Assembly: GCA_947624995.1 (NCBI GenBank)
Contig: CANQMS010000017.1
Coordinates: forward strand, 1-49,514
From: an uncultured Clostridia bacterium
GTDB lineage: Bacteria > Bacillota > Clostridia > Oscillospirales > CAG-272
DNA: 49,514 nucleotides
Direction: 5' to 3'
The notes beneath the pieces are model-generated. The model was given only the letters and a program-made list of their open reading frames with translations. It did no database searches and was not told where the DNA came from. Positions 38,444-46,315 of this stretch are shown in pieces. Position numbers and translations under genes: made by a program. Positions within the stretch are counted from its first letter, which is position 1, and the number at the start of each line of letters is the position of its first letter.

Positions 38444-39361
38444 ATGCAGGACGGAAGAGTAAACAAAAAGAAAAGGGACATCAAAGACAAGATCCGCATA
38501 GCGCTGCTCGTAATCTTTTCGGCACTGTTTTTGTTCAGCCTGATCATGCTCATATATCAGGGGCTTGAATACAAGCGCGCGAGAGAGCAAAACGAAGAGG
38601 CGCGCGAGCTTGTCGGGCTGCCGGACATGAACAGCATAGGCAAGGATAATGTTGCCCCCGGAACGTCTCAGAACATCCCGTCACAGACGCCGGGCGGCAG
38701 CGCGGACACCGGCATCGGCGACGGACAGTCGGGGACTGTGACCGATCAGACGCAGACCGGAGAGGACGATCCGCCCGCATACGTCGACCCGTATGAGGAG
38801 GCGCTTCTCAGCGGCGACCTTGGCAAAGTGCAGGCGCTGAACAGCGACGTTATCGGCTGGATATACGTTACCGGCACGGGTATAAGTTACCCGATCATTT
38901 ATTATAAGGACAACGACTACTATCTGCGCCGGAGCTGGATGGGGACGTACAGCATTGCCGGGACGATCTTCATGGAGTGCATGTGCAGCCCCGACTTCAG
39001 CAACTTCAACACGATCATATACGGGCACCGCATGAACGACAGCACGATGTTCGGCGACCTCAAGTTCTACACGACGAAGGAGTACCGCGACGCGCACCCG
39101 AACGTCTATATAATGACGAACAATGGCGTCGAAGTCTACGAGATATACGCGGCTTACGAGGTCAGCACGAGCGGGATGACGTACCGCGTGACGTTCCTCG
39201 ACGATGAAGATAAGCAGGAATTTATTGATTTCACGCTCAAAAATTCGGTGTTCAACACCGGCATCGTCCCGACGGTCGACGACCAGATCATAACGCTCTC
39301 GACCTGCCCGGCATACGGGTTTGCGACGCGCTGGGTCGTTCAGGCAGTGAAGCGCGGATAA
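38444..39361 (+). CDS. srtB: Class B sortase
   Basis: Membrane-bound transpeptidase that cuts a sorting motif and joins the protein to the cell wall. 305 residues: membrane anchor near 18-38, a linker rich in Gly/Thr/Gln, and a catalytic domain from about 115. Catalytic His195 (IIYGHRM), Cys288 (TLSTC) and Arg296 (ATRWVV). YPIIYYKDNDYYLRRSW and the helix before TLSTC are class B features. In Clostridioides difficile a class B sortase recognises (S/P/N)PxTG-type motifs, which resemble the SPATG, APATG and SPTTG tails of the proteins at 2106-7481. The open frame extends upstream to 38303 but overlaps the DUF4340 gene; the ATG at 38444, after GGAGAGGAG, starts the protein. Confidence 0.93.
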   Translation: MQDGRVNKKKRDIKDKIRIALLVIFSALFLFSLIMLIYQGLEYKRAREQNEEARELVGLPDMNSIGKDNVAPGTSQNIPSQTPGGSADTGIGDGQSGTVTDQTQTGEDDPPAYVDPYEEALLSGDLGKVQALNSDVIGWIYVTGTGISYPIIYYKDNDYYLRRSWMGTYSIAGTIFMECMCSPDFSNFNTIIYGHRMNDSTMFGDLKFYTTKEYRDAHPNVYIMTNNGVEVYEIYAAYEVSTSGMTYRVTFLDDEDKQEFIDFTLKNSVFNTGIVPTVDDQIITLSTCPAYGFATRWVVQAVKRG

Positions 39362-39390
39362 AACCTTTCAGTGCCGATAAAGGTGAAAAG

Positions 39391-39888
39391 ATGAGCTACA
39401 TCGAGGTTAACTATCCCGAGGAAAAGCCGGAATTTTACCGGATGCTGAAGGAGCAGCTCCGCATATACACATGCGGCGAGCCGGACATGACGGCGGCGCT
39501 CGCGAACTTCTCGTCCGTGCTCGCGCAGGCGTTCGACCGCGTGAACTGGGTCGGGTTCTACATAGTTTCGGGCGGTGAGCTCGTGCTCGGTCCGTTTCAG
39601 GGGAGACCCGCCGTTTGCAGGATAGGTTACGGGCGCGGCGTCTGCGGGACGGCGTGGAAAAGGGGAGAGGCGATAGTCGTTGACGAGGTTGAATGCTTCG
39701 AGGGACACATCGCATGTGACTGCAACACGCACTCCGAGCTCGTCATCCCGATAAAATCGCCGGAAGGCGGTGTCTGGGGCGTGCTCGACATGGATTCCGT
39801 CGTCCCCGCGTACTTCACGGACGCGGACAGGGACGGGCTGACTGACGCCGTCGGCATGATAGAAGAAAGACTTAATGTGACCGCGTGA
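39391..39888 (+). CDS. Free methionine-(R)-sulfoxide reductase (GAF domain)
   Basis: Reduces free Met-R-sulfoxide, using thioredoxin. 165 residues, one GAF domain. VNWVGFYI, LGPFQGRPAC-like region with Cys76, GRGVCGTAW with Cys85, and GHIACDCNTHSELVIPI with Cys109 give the three redox cysteines of the fRMsr family. An extra Cys111 and Cys102 are present. Ribosome site AAAGGTG. It lies 29 bases after the sortase gene and may be the last gene of that operon; a terminator follows at 39897. Confidence 0.9.
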   Translation: MSYIEVNYPEEKPEFYRMLKEQLRIYTCGEPDMTAALANFSSVLAQAFDRVNWVGFYIVSGGELVLGPFQGRPAVCRIGYGRGVCGTAWKRGEAIVVDEVECFEGHIACDCNTHSELVIPIKSPEGGVWGVLDMDSVVPAYFTDADRDGLTDAVGMIEERLNVTA

Positions 39889-39896
39889 CGCATCAC

Positions 39897-39927
39897 GGGG
39901 ACCGCTCTGCGCGGTCCCCTTTTTTTG
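39897..39927 (+). terminator. Terminator after the fRMsr gene
   Basis: GGGGACCGC (39897-39905) with GCGGTCCCC (39911-39919), then eight T. Confidence 0.95.
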
Positions 39928-39959
39928 CGAAAAAACGGCAAAAAATCACCCCGGTGTGC

Positions 39960-39988
39960 TTTACAAATCGGTCGCTGTGTGGTATTAT
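39960..39988 (+). promoter_or_regulatory. Promoter of pyrR-uraA
   Basis: TTTACA (39960-39965), 17-bp spacer, TATTAT (39983-39988). Confidence 0.7.
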
Positions 39989-40043
39989 GATATCGGTGAA
40001 TTTTTAAGTCGGTACCGTGATGCCGGCAAGATCGACCGAATAT

Positions 40044-40110
40044 ATCCTGCCGCGTCCGCGCGCCGTGAATAGTTTCGTCTGATCCTGCCGGGTGCAGGAT
40101 CTTCTTTTTT
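40044..40110 (+). promoter_or_regulatory. pyrR leader attenuator
   Basis: Terminator hairpin GATCCTGC (40081-40088) with GCAGGATC (40094-40101), then TTCTTTTTT ending at the GAGGTG ribosome site of pyrR. ATCCTGC also occurs at 40044-40050, so an upstream copy can compete for the same 3' strand. PyrR normally binds such leaders when UMP is plentiful, causing termination. I could not place a consensus PyrR-binding loop. Confidence 0.65.
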
Positions 40111-40120
40111 GAGGTGTGCT

Positions 40121-40657
40121 ATGGGTGTAAAGGCTGAGCTCATGGATGAAGGTGCCGTTCTGCGTTCGGTCCGGAGGATAACGCACGAGATCATCGAGCG
40201 CAACGGCGGGACGGACGGGCTTTTGCTTCTCGGCATAAAGCGGCGCGGAGTGCCGCTTTCCCGCATGATCGCCGATAACATAATGAGCTTTGAGGGCGTC
40301 CGGGTCCCGGTCGGGTATATCGACGTCACGCGCTACCGCGACGACCTTCATGACGCGCCGATCCTCCCCGACGGGGGCGAGACGTTTATACCGGAGGGTC
40401 CCGACGGAAAAAGAGTCGTGCTCGTGGACGACGTCATGTACACCGGGCGCACGGTGCGCGCCGCCATCGAGTGCGTGTTCGCGCACGGAAGACCGGACAG
40501 GATAATGCTCGCCGTGCTCATCGACCGCGGTCACCGCGAGCTGCCGCTGCGCCCGGATTTTGTCGGCAGAAATGTCCCGACCTCGCGCTCGGAGAGAATT
40601 GACGTGCGTGTTCCGGAGATCGACGGGGAGCTGCGCGTTCTGCTCTCGGAGCTCTGA
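40121..40657 (+). CDS. pyrR: PyrR, pyrimidine attenuation regulator / uracil phosphoribosyltransferase
   Basis: 178 residues. RNA-binding attenuator protein that also converts uracil and PRPP to UMP. The PRPP motif VVLVDDVMYTGRTVRAA, GIKRRGVPLSRMIA and DVTRYRDD are diagnostic. N-terminal LRSVRRITHEIIERN fits. I start at the ATG at 40121 behind GAGGTG, not the TTG at 40109, which would overlap the ribosome site. Followed by uraA, so this is a pyrimidine salvage unit under its own attenuation. Confidence 0.94.
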   Translation: MGVKAELMDEGAVLRSVRRITHEIIERNGGTDGLLLLGIKRRGVPLSRMIADNIMSFEGVRVPVGYIDVTRYRDDLHDAPILPDGGETFIPEGPDGKRVVLVDDVMYTGRTVRAAIECVFAHGRPDRIMLAVLIDRGHRELPLRPDFVGRNVPTSRSERIDVRVPEIDGELRVLLSEL

Positions 40658-40716
40658 TATCAGGTAATGACCCCGCGCGGGTGATTATAAATGAAAAATC
40701 GAAAGGAAAAATCAAA

Positions 40717-42111
40717 ATGAAACTCGTCTACGGTGTAAAGGACAGACCGAAGTTCGGACAGCTCATTGTGTTCTCGCTCCAGCAGCTTCTGGCGATCATG
40801 GCGGCGACGATAGCGGTCCCGCGCATCGTCGGGAACGGAATGTCCGCTTCCGCCGCGCTCTTCGGAGCGGGCGTCGGTACGATCGTGTACCTGCTCTTCA
40901 CAAAATTCAAGAGCCCCGTATTCCTCGGCTCGTCGTTCGCCTTCATCGGCTCGATGTCGGCGGCGTTCGCGGGCGGCGTCTCGGTGTCTCTCGGGTATCT
41001 TGGGCTGATACTCGGCGCGCTCTTCGCGGGGCTTGTGTACGTCGTGATAGCGCTTGTCGTCAAATTCGCGGGCGTCGCATGGATAAACAAGCTCATGCCC
41101 GCCTCCGTCATAGGACCGACGGTCGCGATAATCGGTCTGTCGCTCTCGGGCAACGCCATCGGTGACTTGCAGTCGGGCTCTGTGCTGGACAGCAACGGCG
41201 ACCCGACCGCCTCCGTTTACCTCTGCATACTCTGCGGTCTCGTAACGCTCGCCGTGACGATGATATGCTCCGTCTACGGCAAAAAGATGCTGAAGATGAT
41301 ACCGTTCATCATCGGCATCGTCGCCGGGTACGCCGTCGCGGCGATCTTCACCGTTATCGGCATATACGATGGGAACACGGCGCTGCAGATCATTGATTTT
41401 TCGAAATTTTCCTCGATGCAGTGGTACCCCGACTTCACGTTTCTCGGCATTTTCCGCGAGCCGTTCGACTTCGGCAAGGTCGGCTCTATCGGCTCGTATA
41501 TCGCGACTGTCGCGGTCGCATATATCCCCGTGGCGTTCGTCGTCTTTGCGGAGCACATCGCGGACCACAAGAACCTCTCAACGATAATCGAGCAAGACCT
41601 GCTCGAGGATCCGGGTCTTCACAGGACGCTGCTCGGCGACGGCGTCGGTTCCATCGCGGGCGCCGTTTTCGGCGGCTGCCCGAACACGACGTACGGTGAA
41701 TCCGTCGGCTGCGTCGCGATCAGCGGAAACGCGTCCGTCGCAACGATACTCGGCACCGCGGTCATGGCTATACTTATCTCGTTCGTCGCACCGTTTTCGA
41801 CGTTCTTGGCGACGATACCGTCCTGCGTGATGGGCGGCGTCTGCATCTCGCTCTACGGCTTCATCGCCGTTTCAGGTCTGAAAATGGTACAGAAGGTCGA
41901 CCTCGAGGATAACCGCAACCTGTTCACGGTCGCCGTCATCCTCATCTCCGGCATCGGCGGACTCGAAATAACGATAGGCGCCGTGACGATAACGAAGGTC
42001 GCCTGCGCGCTCATCCTCGGCATACTGACGAATTCTCTGCTCGGCGGCGGCAGACTGCTGACGGACCCCGCGCCCGAAAAGATACTGCACCACAGAAAGA
42101 GAAGAAAATAA
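40717..42111 (+). CDS. uraA: Uracil permease, NCS2 family
   Basis: Proton-coupled uracil importer, 464 residues, about 14 membrane segments. Begins LVYGVKDRPKFGQLIVFSLQ as in UraA. GLVYVVIALVVKFAG, then FGGCPNTTYGESVGC, the NCS2 signature in the substrate site, and the Glu in FAEHIADHKNL. Start at ATG 40717 with AAAGGA upstream; a GTG at 40681 is in frame but has no ribosome site. Co-transcribed with pyrR. Confidence 0.94.
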   Translation: MKLVYGVKDRPKFGQLIVFSLQQLLAIMAATIAVPRIVGNGMSASAALFGAGVGTIVYLLFTKFKSPVFLGSSFAFIGSMSAAFAGGVSVSLGYLGLILGALFAGLVYVVIALVVKFAGVAWINKLMPASVIGPTVAIIGLSLSGNAIGDLQSGSVLDSNGDPTASVYLCILCGLVTLAVTMICSVYGKKMLKMIPFIIGIVAGYAVAAIFTVIGIYDGNTALQIIDFSKFSSMQWYPDFTFLGIFREPFDFGKVGSIGSYIATVAVAYIPVAFVVFAEHIADHKNLSTIIEQDLLEDPGLHRTLLGDGVGSIAGAVFGGCPNTTYGESVGCVAISGNASVATILGTAVMAILISFVAPFSTFLATIPSCVMGGVCISLYGFIAVSGLKMVQKVDLEDNRNLFTVAVILISGIGGLEITIGAVTITKVACALILGILTNSLLGGGRLLTDPAPEKILHHRKRRK

Positions 42112-42126
42112 TTTGCCAGGCTGCCG

Positions 42127-42154
42127 GGTCCGGGACAGGCGACTGTCCCGGACC
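42127..42154 (+). terminator. Hairpin after uraA
   Basis: Perfect 12-bp stem GGTCCGGGACAG (42127-42138) with CTGTCCCGGACC (42143-42154), loop GCGA. Only a weak T stretch follows. Confidence 0.6.
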
Positions 42155-42312
42155 GCGCTTGTTTCGGCACAAATGCGGCGGATAATAATAAATCCCCTGT
42201 CGCGGCGCTTATCCCCGCGATCTTGATACGGGAAAACGGACGGCTTTGGTAAAATGCGGTCCCTCGACATGATACGTGCGACGAGGGATTATAAAAAGAC
42301 TCTCAAAACGAA

Positions 42313-42825
42313 GTGAATGACTTTTTGGTTAAGCAGGAGCTTTACAAAAATATGACGTACGATGAGCTTGTCTCGCTCCCTGACGGGGAGCTTATAACGG
42401 CGGTCTTTGACCGCGTGGATGGAAAGCTTGACGGCGCGGACTTTGAAGAAGGCTCCTCGGCGCTGACATCGCTTTTGTCTGAGCCGGAACGCGTGTTATA
42501 CACCGTTTTTTTGCTCGAGGTGGAGGTGAACAACGGCGGACTGTGCCAGTTCTTCATCAATTCGAGCCGCGCGGCGGCGCCGTTCGTGAGCGATAGCCTT
42601 GACTTGATAGGCGCGCATGAATTCAGGGCGCTTTACGACGGATTCATCAAAAAATACGGGATCGACGATAGCGATCTGTCGTCGTTCGATTCACCGACGG
42701 CTGAGGCATTTTCGGCACAGTACGACCGTTACCCGTTCGACGAATTCGACGGTGAGTTTTACGCCCTCGGCTCGCTCGACGGGCGTCTCGCCGCTTACGT
42801 GAGGGAGCATATCGAAAGCTTCTGA
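42313..42825 (+). CDS. DUF4375 (DMP19-like) protein
   Basis: 170 residues, helical and acidic, no signal peptide. VEVNNGGLCQFFINSSR is the hallmark of DUF4375, a family related to the DNA-mimic protein DMP19; the high Asp/Glu content is consistent with a DNA mimic, but members also occur as immunity-like or orphan proteins. Start set at a GTG (42313) with only a weak ribosome site; ATG 42352 is the alternative. A leader hairpin CCCTCG (42261) with CGAGGG (42282) lies upstream. Stands alone. Confidence 0.75.
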   Translation: MNDFLVKQELYKNMTYDELVSLPDGELITAVFDRVDGKLDGADFEEGSSALTSLLSEPERVLYTVFLLEVEVNNGGLCQFFINSSRAAAPFVSDSLDLIGAHEFRALYDGFIKKYGIDDSDLSSFDSPTAEAFSAQYDRYPFDEFDGEFYALGSLDGRLAAYVREHIESF

Positions 42826-42852
42826 ATAATTTCCGCGCCGCGCGTCAACATA

Positions 42853-42881
42853 TTGAAATTGCGGCGGAGCGGTGGTAAAAT
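42853..42881 (+). promoter_or_regulatory. Promoter of tldD-tldE
   Basis: TTGAAA (42853-42858), 17-bp spacer, TAAAAT (42876-42881). Confidence 0.6.
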
Positions 42882-42937
42882 ATAAAAAACCGGACGCCTC
42901 GACGGGGCTGTGCGGCGTTTGAAAAAAGGAGAATTAC

Positions 42938-44320
42938 ATGATTTCAAGAGAACTTTGCGAGCGGGTCCTGCGCCGTGCCGTATCGACGGGCGCGGACTAC
43001 GCGGAAATATTCGCGGAGCACACGACGGATCACGCAATACGGATGATCTCAAACAAGGTAGACAGCGTCGCGGACGCCGTCATTGCCGGGGCGAGCGTGC
43101 GCGTTTTCCGCGGGCTGCGCTCCGTTACGGCGACGACAACGGACACCTCCGAGGCGGGGCTGATGCGCTGCGCCTCGCGCGCGGCAGACGCGCTCGGCGA
43201 GGGGAATGCGGCGGTCGAGATAAACCTCCGCGAGCGCATCTTCGGCGACATACATCCGGTGAAGATCGTCCCCTCCACGGTGCCGAACAGGCAGAAGGCG
43301 GACGTGCTCAAGTCCGCGTACTTCGCGGCGCGTGAGTACGACGAGAGCATAGTTCAGGCGACGGGGACGCTGCTCGACGTCGACCACAACATACTGATAG
43401 CGACGAGCGAGGGGCTCTACGCCGAGGACCGCCAGATCAGGACGAGGCTGTCGATAAGCGCCGTGTCCGACAGGGGGCAGGGAACTCAGACCGGCTCGTG
43501 CAACCCCGGACGCAGAATGGGGATGGAGGTCTTCGACTCGGTCATCGACCCGGTCGCAACGGGCAGGACCGCGGCGGAGCAGGCGTTCACGATGGCGGGC
43601 GCCGGGTACTGCAAGGCGGGCGTTATGCCGGTCGCTATTGGGAACGGATTCGGCGGCGTCATCTTCCACGAGGCGTGCGGGCACTCGCTCGAGGCGTCCG
43701 CGGTCGCATACGGGCTCTCCCAGTTCGCGGGCAAGCTCGGGACGCAGATCGCGAACCCGAAGGTCACGGCTGTTGACGACGGGACGATACCGAACGCGTG
43801 GGGCTCGATCAACATAGACGACGAGGGCACCCCGGCGCAGAAAAACGTGCTCATCGAAAACGGCATACTCAAGACATACATGATAGACAAATATAACGGG
43901 CGCAGGATGGGAATGGCGTCCACGGGCAGCGCGCGGCGGCAGAGCTACGCGTACACGACGACATCGCGCATGACGAACACGTATATCGCCGAGGGGACGG
44001 ACGACAATGACGAGATCATCGCCTCCATCGAATACGGGCTCTATGCAAAATCCATGGGCGGCGGCTCCGTCAACCCGGCGACGGGCGAATTCAACTTCGC
44101 CGTGAACGAGGGGTACATGGTCCGCGGCGGCAAAATATGCGAGCCGGTCCGCGGCGCGAGCCTCGTCGGAAAGGGCTCGGAGGTCATAATGAACATCGAC
44201 ATGGTCGGCAGGAATCTCGACCTCGGTCAGGGTATGTGCGGCGCGTCGAGCGGCTCCATCCCGACAAACGTCGGTCAGCCGCTGATCCGCGTTTCGTCGA
44301 TAACGGTCGGCGGAAGATGA
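42938..44320 (+). CDS. tldD: Metalloprotease subunit TldD
   Basis: Catalytic half of the TldD/TldE protease, which degrades unfolded peptides and trims leader peptides of some modified peptides. 460 residues. The zinc motif HEACGH (His244, Glu245, His249) in GGVIFHEACGHSLEA and the later GMCGASSGSIP with its Cys ligand are present. Ribosome site AAAAGGAG. Followed 36 bases later by its partner. A role in SCIFF maturation 24 kb away is conceivable but there is no direct evidence. Confidence 0.94.
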   Translation: MISRELCERVLRRAVSTGADYAEIFAEHTTDHAIRMISNKVDSVADAVIAGASVRVFRGLRSVTATTTDTSEAGLMRCASRAADALGEGNAAVEINLRERIFGDIHPVKIVPSTVPNRQKADVLKSAYFAAREYDESIVQATGTLLDVDHNILIATSEGLYAEDRQIRTRLSISAVSDRGQGTQTGSCNPGRRMGMEVFDSVIDPVATGRTAAEQAFTMAGAGYCKAGVMPVAIGNGFGGVIFHEACGHSLEASAVAYGLSQFAGKLGTQIANPKVTAVDDGTIPNAWGSINIDDEGTPAQKNVLIENGILKTYMIDKYNGRRMGMASTGSARRQSYAYTTTSRMTNTYIAEGTDDNDEIIASIEYGLYAKSMGGGSVNPATGEFNFAVNEGYMVRGGKICEPVRGASLVGKGSEVIMNIDMVGRNLDLGQGMCGASSGSIPTNVGQPLIRVSSITVGGR

Positions 44321-44356
44321 AGGCATGAAGATACGGCAAGGAGGAAACGATAACGA

Positions 44357-45703
44357 ATGAACATGGAATACAGTGCATTTAAGGAAGCCGTGATCTCGGA
44401 GGCGAAAAGGCGCGGCATCAGCGAGTATGAGCTCTACTACAACTCCGGCGAGGACGTCAGCGTCGACACCTTCAGACATGAGATAAACGAATTTTCAAGC
44501 TCCGTTGACGGCGGCGTTTCATTCCGCTGCGTCGTCGGCGGCAGGATGGGATATGCCTCGACGGAGGAGCTGTCGGAGGCGGAGGCGGTCGGCATCGTCG
44601 GCAGGGCAGTCGACAATGCGGGCATCCTCGAAAACGATGAGCGCGAATACCTCGCGCCGGGCGGGCTCGAGTACGAACCGCTCGATCTTGTCCCATATGC
44701 GCTCCCGACGACGGAGGAGCTCATAAAAACGGCGCTCGACGGCGACCGCGCCATCTACGCGGCGGACCCCGCCGTCATCGACGGCGCGAGCGCGTCCGCG
44801 TCCTGCGGCACCGTGAAGATCGCGATATGCAATTCGAACGGGCTCGATGTTTCTTACGAGAACAGCGTCGCGGTGTTCTTTGCCGCGTCCGTCGTTTCTA
44901 ACGGGAGCGAGATGTCGGACGCTTACGAGGTGAAGGTCGGCAGCTTTGACAAGCTCGACGTTGACGAACTTGCGAAGAAGGCGACCGAAAAGGCGCTCTC
45001 GATGCTCGACGCGGACGTCGCGCCGACCGGCTCTTACCCGGTCGTGTTCGCGCCGGAGGCGGTTTCGAGCCTGCTCTCGACGTTCTCGGGCATATTCTCC
45101 GCCGAGAACGCGCAGAAGGGACTCTCAAAGCTCGGCGGGCGCGAGGGCGAGGCGATCGCCTCCCCGCTCGTTACGCTCGTTGACGACCCGCGCCACCCGG
45201 AGTCCGCGATGCCGATAAATTTTGACGGCGAGGGCTGCCCCACGCACAAAAAAAGCGTCATCGAGGCGGGCGTTTTCAAAACGCTGCTGTATAATCTCAA
45301 GACAGCTGCCGTCGCCGGAGTCGAAACGACCGGAAACGCGGCGCGTTCGTACAATTCCACGGTCGGGATAAGACCGTTCTCGATGTATATCGCACCCGGG
45401 GACAAGACAGAGGAGGAGATCGTCCGCGGCGTCGGCGAGGGCGTGTACATTACCTCCCTCGGCGGGCTGCACGCCGGCGCAAACGTCATCTCCGGCGACT
45501 TCTCGCTCCAGAGCTCCGGATATATGATCGAGGGCGGCGAGAAGGGGCGCGCCGTCAAATCGTTCACCGTCGCGGGGAATTTCTATACGCTTCTGCAAAA
45601 TATCACCGCCGTCGGTGATGAGCTCGAGCTCCGCTCGCACGGCATGACGTCATTCTCGTCCCCGTGCCTCCGCGTCGACGGTCTGACCGTCGCGGGGAAG
45701 TGA
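44357..45703 (+). CDS. tldE: TldE/PmbA-type protease subunit
   Basis: 448 residues, paralogue of TldD without the HExxxH motif, as expected for the non-catalytic partner. VVFAPEAVSSLLSTF replaces the zinc site. Shared C-terminal features: SLGGLHAGANVISGDFSLQSSGY (in part) and RVDGLTVAGK at the end. Start ATG 44357 after AAGGAGG. Operon with tldD. Confidence 0.93.
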   Translation: MNMEYSAFKEAVISEAKRRGISEYELYYNSGEDVSVDTFRHEINEFSSSVDGGVSFRCVVGGRMGYASTEELSEAEAVGIVGRAVDNAGILENDEREYLAPGGLEYEPLDLVPYALPTTEELIKTALDGDRAIYAADPAVIDGASASASCGTVKIAICNSNGLDVSYENSVAVFFAASVVSNGSEMSDAYEVKVGSFDKLDVDELAKKATEKALSMLDADVAPTGSYPVVFAPEAVSSLLSTFSGIFSAENAQKGLSKLGGREGEAIASPLVTLVDDPRHPESAMPINFDGEGCPTHKKSVIEAGVFKTLLYNLKTAAVAGVETTGNAARSYNSTVGIRPFSMYIAPGDKTEEEIVRGVGEGVYITSLGGLHAGANVISGDFSLQSSGYMIEGGEKGRAVKSFTVAGNFYTLLQNITAVGDELELRSHGMTSFSSPCLRVDGLTVAGK

Positions 45704-45720
45704 CATTGGAATAATAATTT

Positions 45721-45785
45721 CCGGGGGGAGGCGCCTTTTAGGAAAGGCGCCTCCCCCGGACCCCCTCTGCCAAAACTTTTTATGA
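45721..45785 (+). terminator. tldE terminator with conserved tail (repeat family copy 3)
   Basis: CCGGGGGGAGGCGCCTTT (45721-45738) pairs with AAAGGCGCCTCCCCCGG (45743-45759) with one bulged G, followed by ACCCCCTCTGCCAAAACTTTTTA. Same plan as the elements at 12441 and 26945: a stem with a GGGGG base, then a C run and CCAAAACTTTTT-like tail. Confidence 0.7.
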
Positions 45786-45804
45786 TATTTATAACAATGA
45801 AAAA

Positions 45805-45828
45805 GACCGCGGGAGCGCGGTCATTTTT
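45805..45828. terminator. Small bidirectional hairpin
   Basis: GACCGCG (45805-45811) with CGCGGTC (45816-45822), A run before and T run after. Confidence 0.65.
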
Positions 45829-45869
45829 CATGTTGAGATGTGTGGCAGCATGAGGGATACTTGCGAATG

Positions 45870-45897
45870 AAAAAAGTGCGCAGCCGAGGCTGCGCAC
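45870..45897 (-). terminator. Minus-strand terminator of the candidate RNA
   Basis: On the minus strand GTGCGCAGCC pairs with GGCTGCGCAC (45897-45876), followed by six T (45875-45870). Confidence 0.8.
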
Positions 45898-46065
45898 CGA
45901 AAAACGCACAGCCCAATTTGCTACCACACAAAGTTCTACGCAGACTTTTTTGCCTTTGACAAAATTCACAATGCGAAAAACAAGGACCGATGCGTTTTTA
46001 CCGAATTATGGTAAAAATCATCGCAAATTCTGTCAAAAAAAAATCTATTATTAACTTTGTGTGGT
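45870..46065 (-). ncRNA. Candidate structured RNA, possibly 6S-like
   Basis: A complete small transcription unit on the minus strand: promoter at 46072-46100, about 195 bases, terminator at 45870. The RNA folds on itself as a long rod: CCACACAAAGTT at the 5' end (46064-46053) pairs perfectly with AACTTTGTGTGG (45935-45924), then a 7x7 internal loop, then GATTTTTT/AAAAAAGTC, TTTGACA/TGTCAAA and a further twelve pairs including G-T, topped by a TTTTTACC/GGTAAAAA hairpin. There is no plausible protein reading frame with a ribosome site. A rod closed by its own ends with an internal bubble recalls 6S RNA, which binds RNA polymerase; the bubble position is not a clean match, so identity is open. 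Confidence 0.6.
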
Positions 46066-46071
46066 GATATG

Positions 46072-46100
46072 ATTATATCACAGCGCAGCACCTGCGTCAA
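46072..46100 (-). promoter_or_regulatory. Minus-strand promoter of the candidate RNA
   Basis: TTGACG (46100-46095), 17-bp spacer, TATAAT (46077-46072) on the minus strand, diverging from the hydrogenase-maturation promoter at 46168. Confidence 0.75.
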
Positions 46101-46167
46101 GCAGATTTTAGTCAAAAGAACGTGTGAAATATGCCGCACGGCGCGCGGCAGTTTCAATTTTTTGATA

Positions 46168-46196
46168 TTGACAAGCGCGGGCGGCTGAGATATAAT
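46168..46196 (+). promoter_or_regulatory. Promoter of the hydrogenase maturation genes
   Basis: TTGACA (46168-46173), 17-bp spacer, TATAAT (46191-46196). Confidence 0.88.
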
Positions 46197-46272
46197 ATTC
46201 TCGACCTGACAATAGGGGCGCGGATGCTGTCCCCGAGGGAAAGGCAGAGAGACATATACTATTTCTTTGCCG

Positions 46273-46304
46273 CGTCCGGATTGTCCGGACGGGGCAATTT
46301 TTTT
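46273..46304 (+). promoter_or_regulatory. Leader hairpin with T run before the ribosome site
   Basis: CGTCCGGA (46273-46280) with TCCGGACG (46284-46291), then GGGCAA, seven T (46298-46304) and directly CGGAGG. Reads as an attenuator in the leader of the hydrogenase maturation unit; the signal is unknown. Confidence 0.6.
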
Positions 46305-46315
46305 CGGAGGGAAAA

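Noticed and set aside
43049-44479. 476-codon frame opposite tldD
   Set aside because: Antisense shadow of a well-conserved gene; no ribosome site, Arg/Ala/Val-rich.
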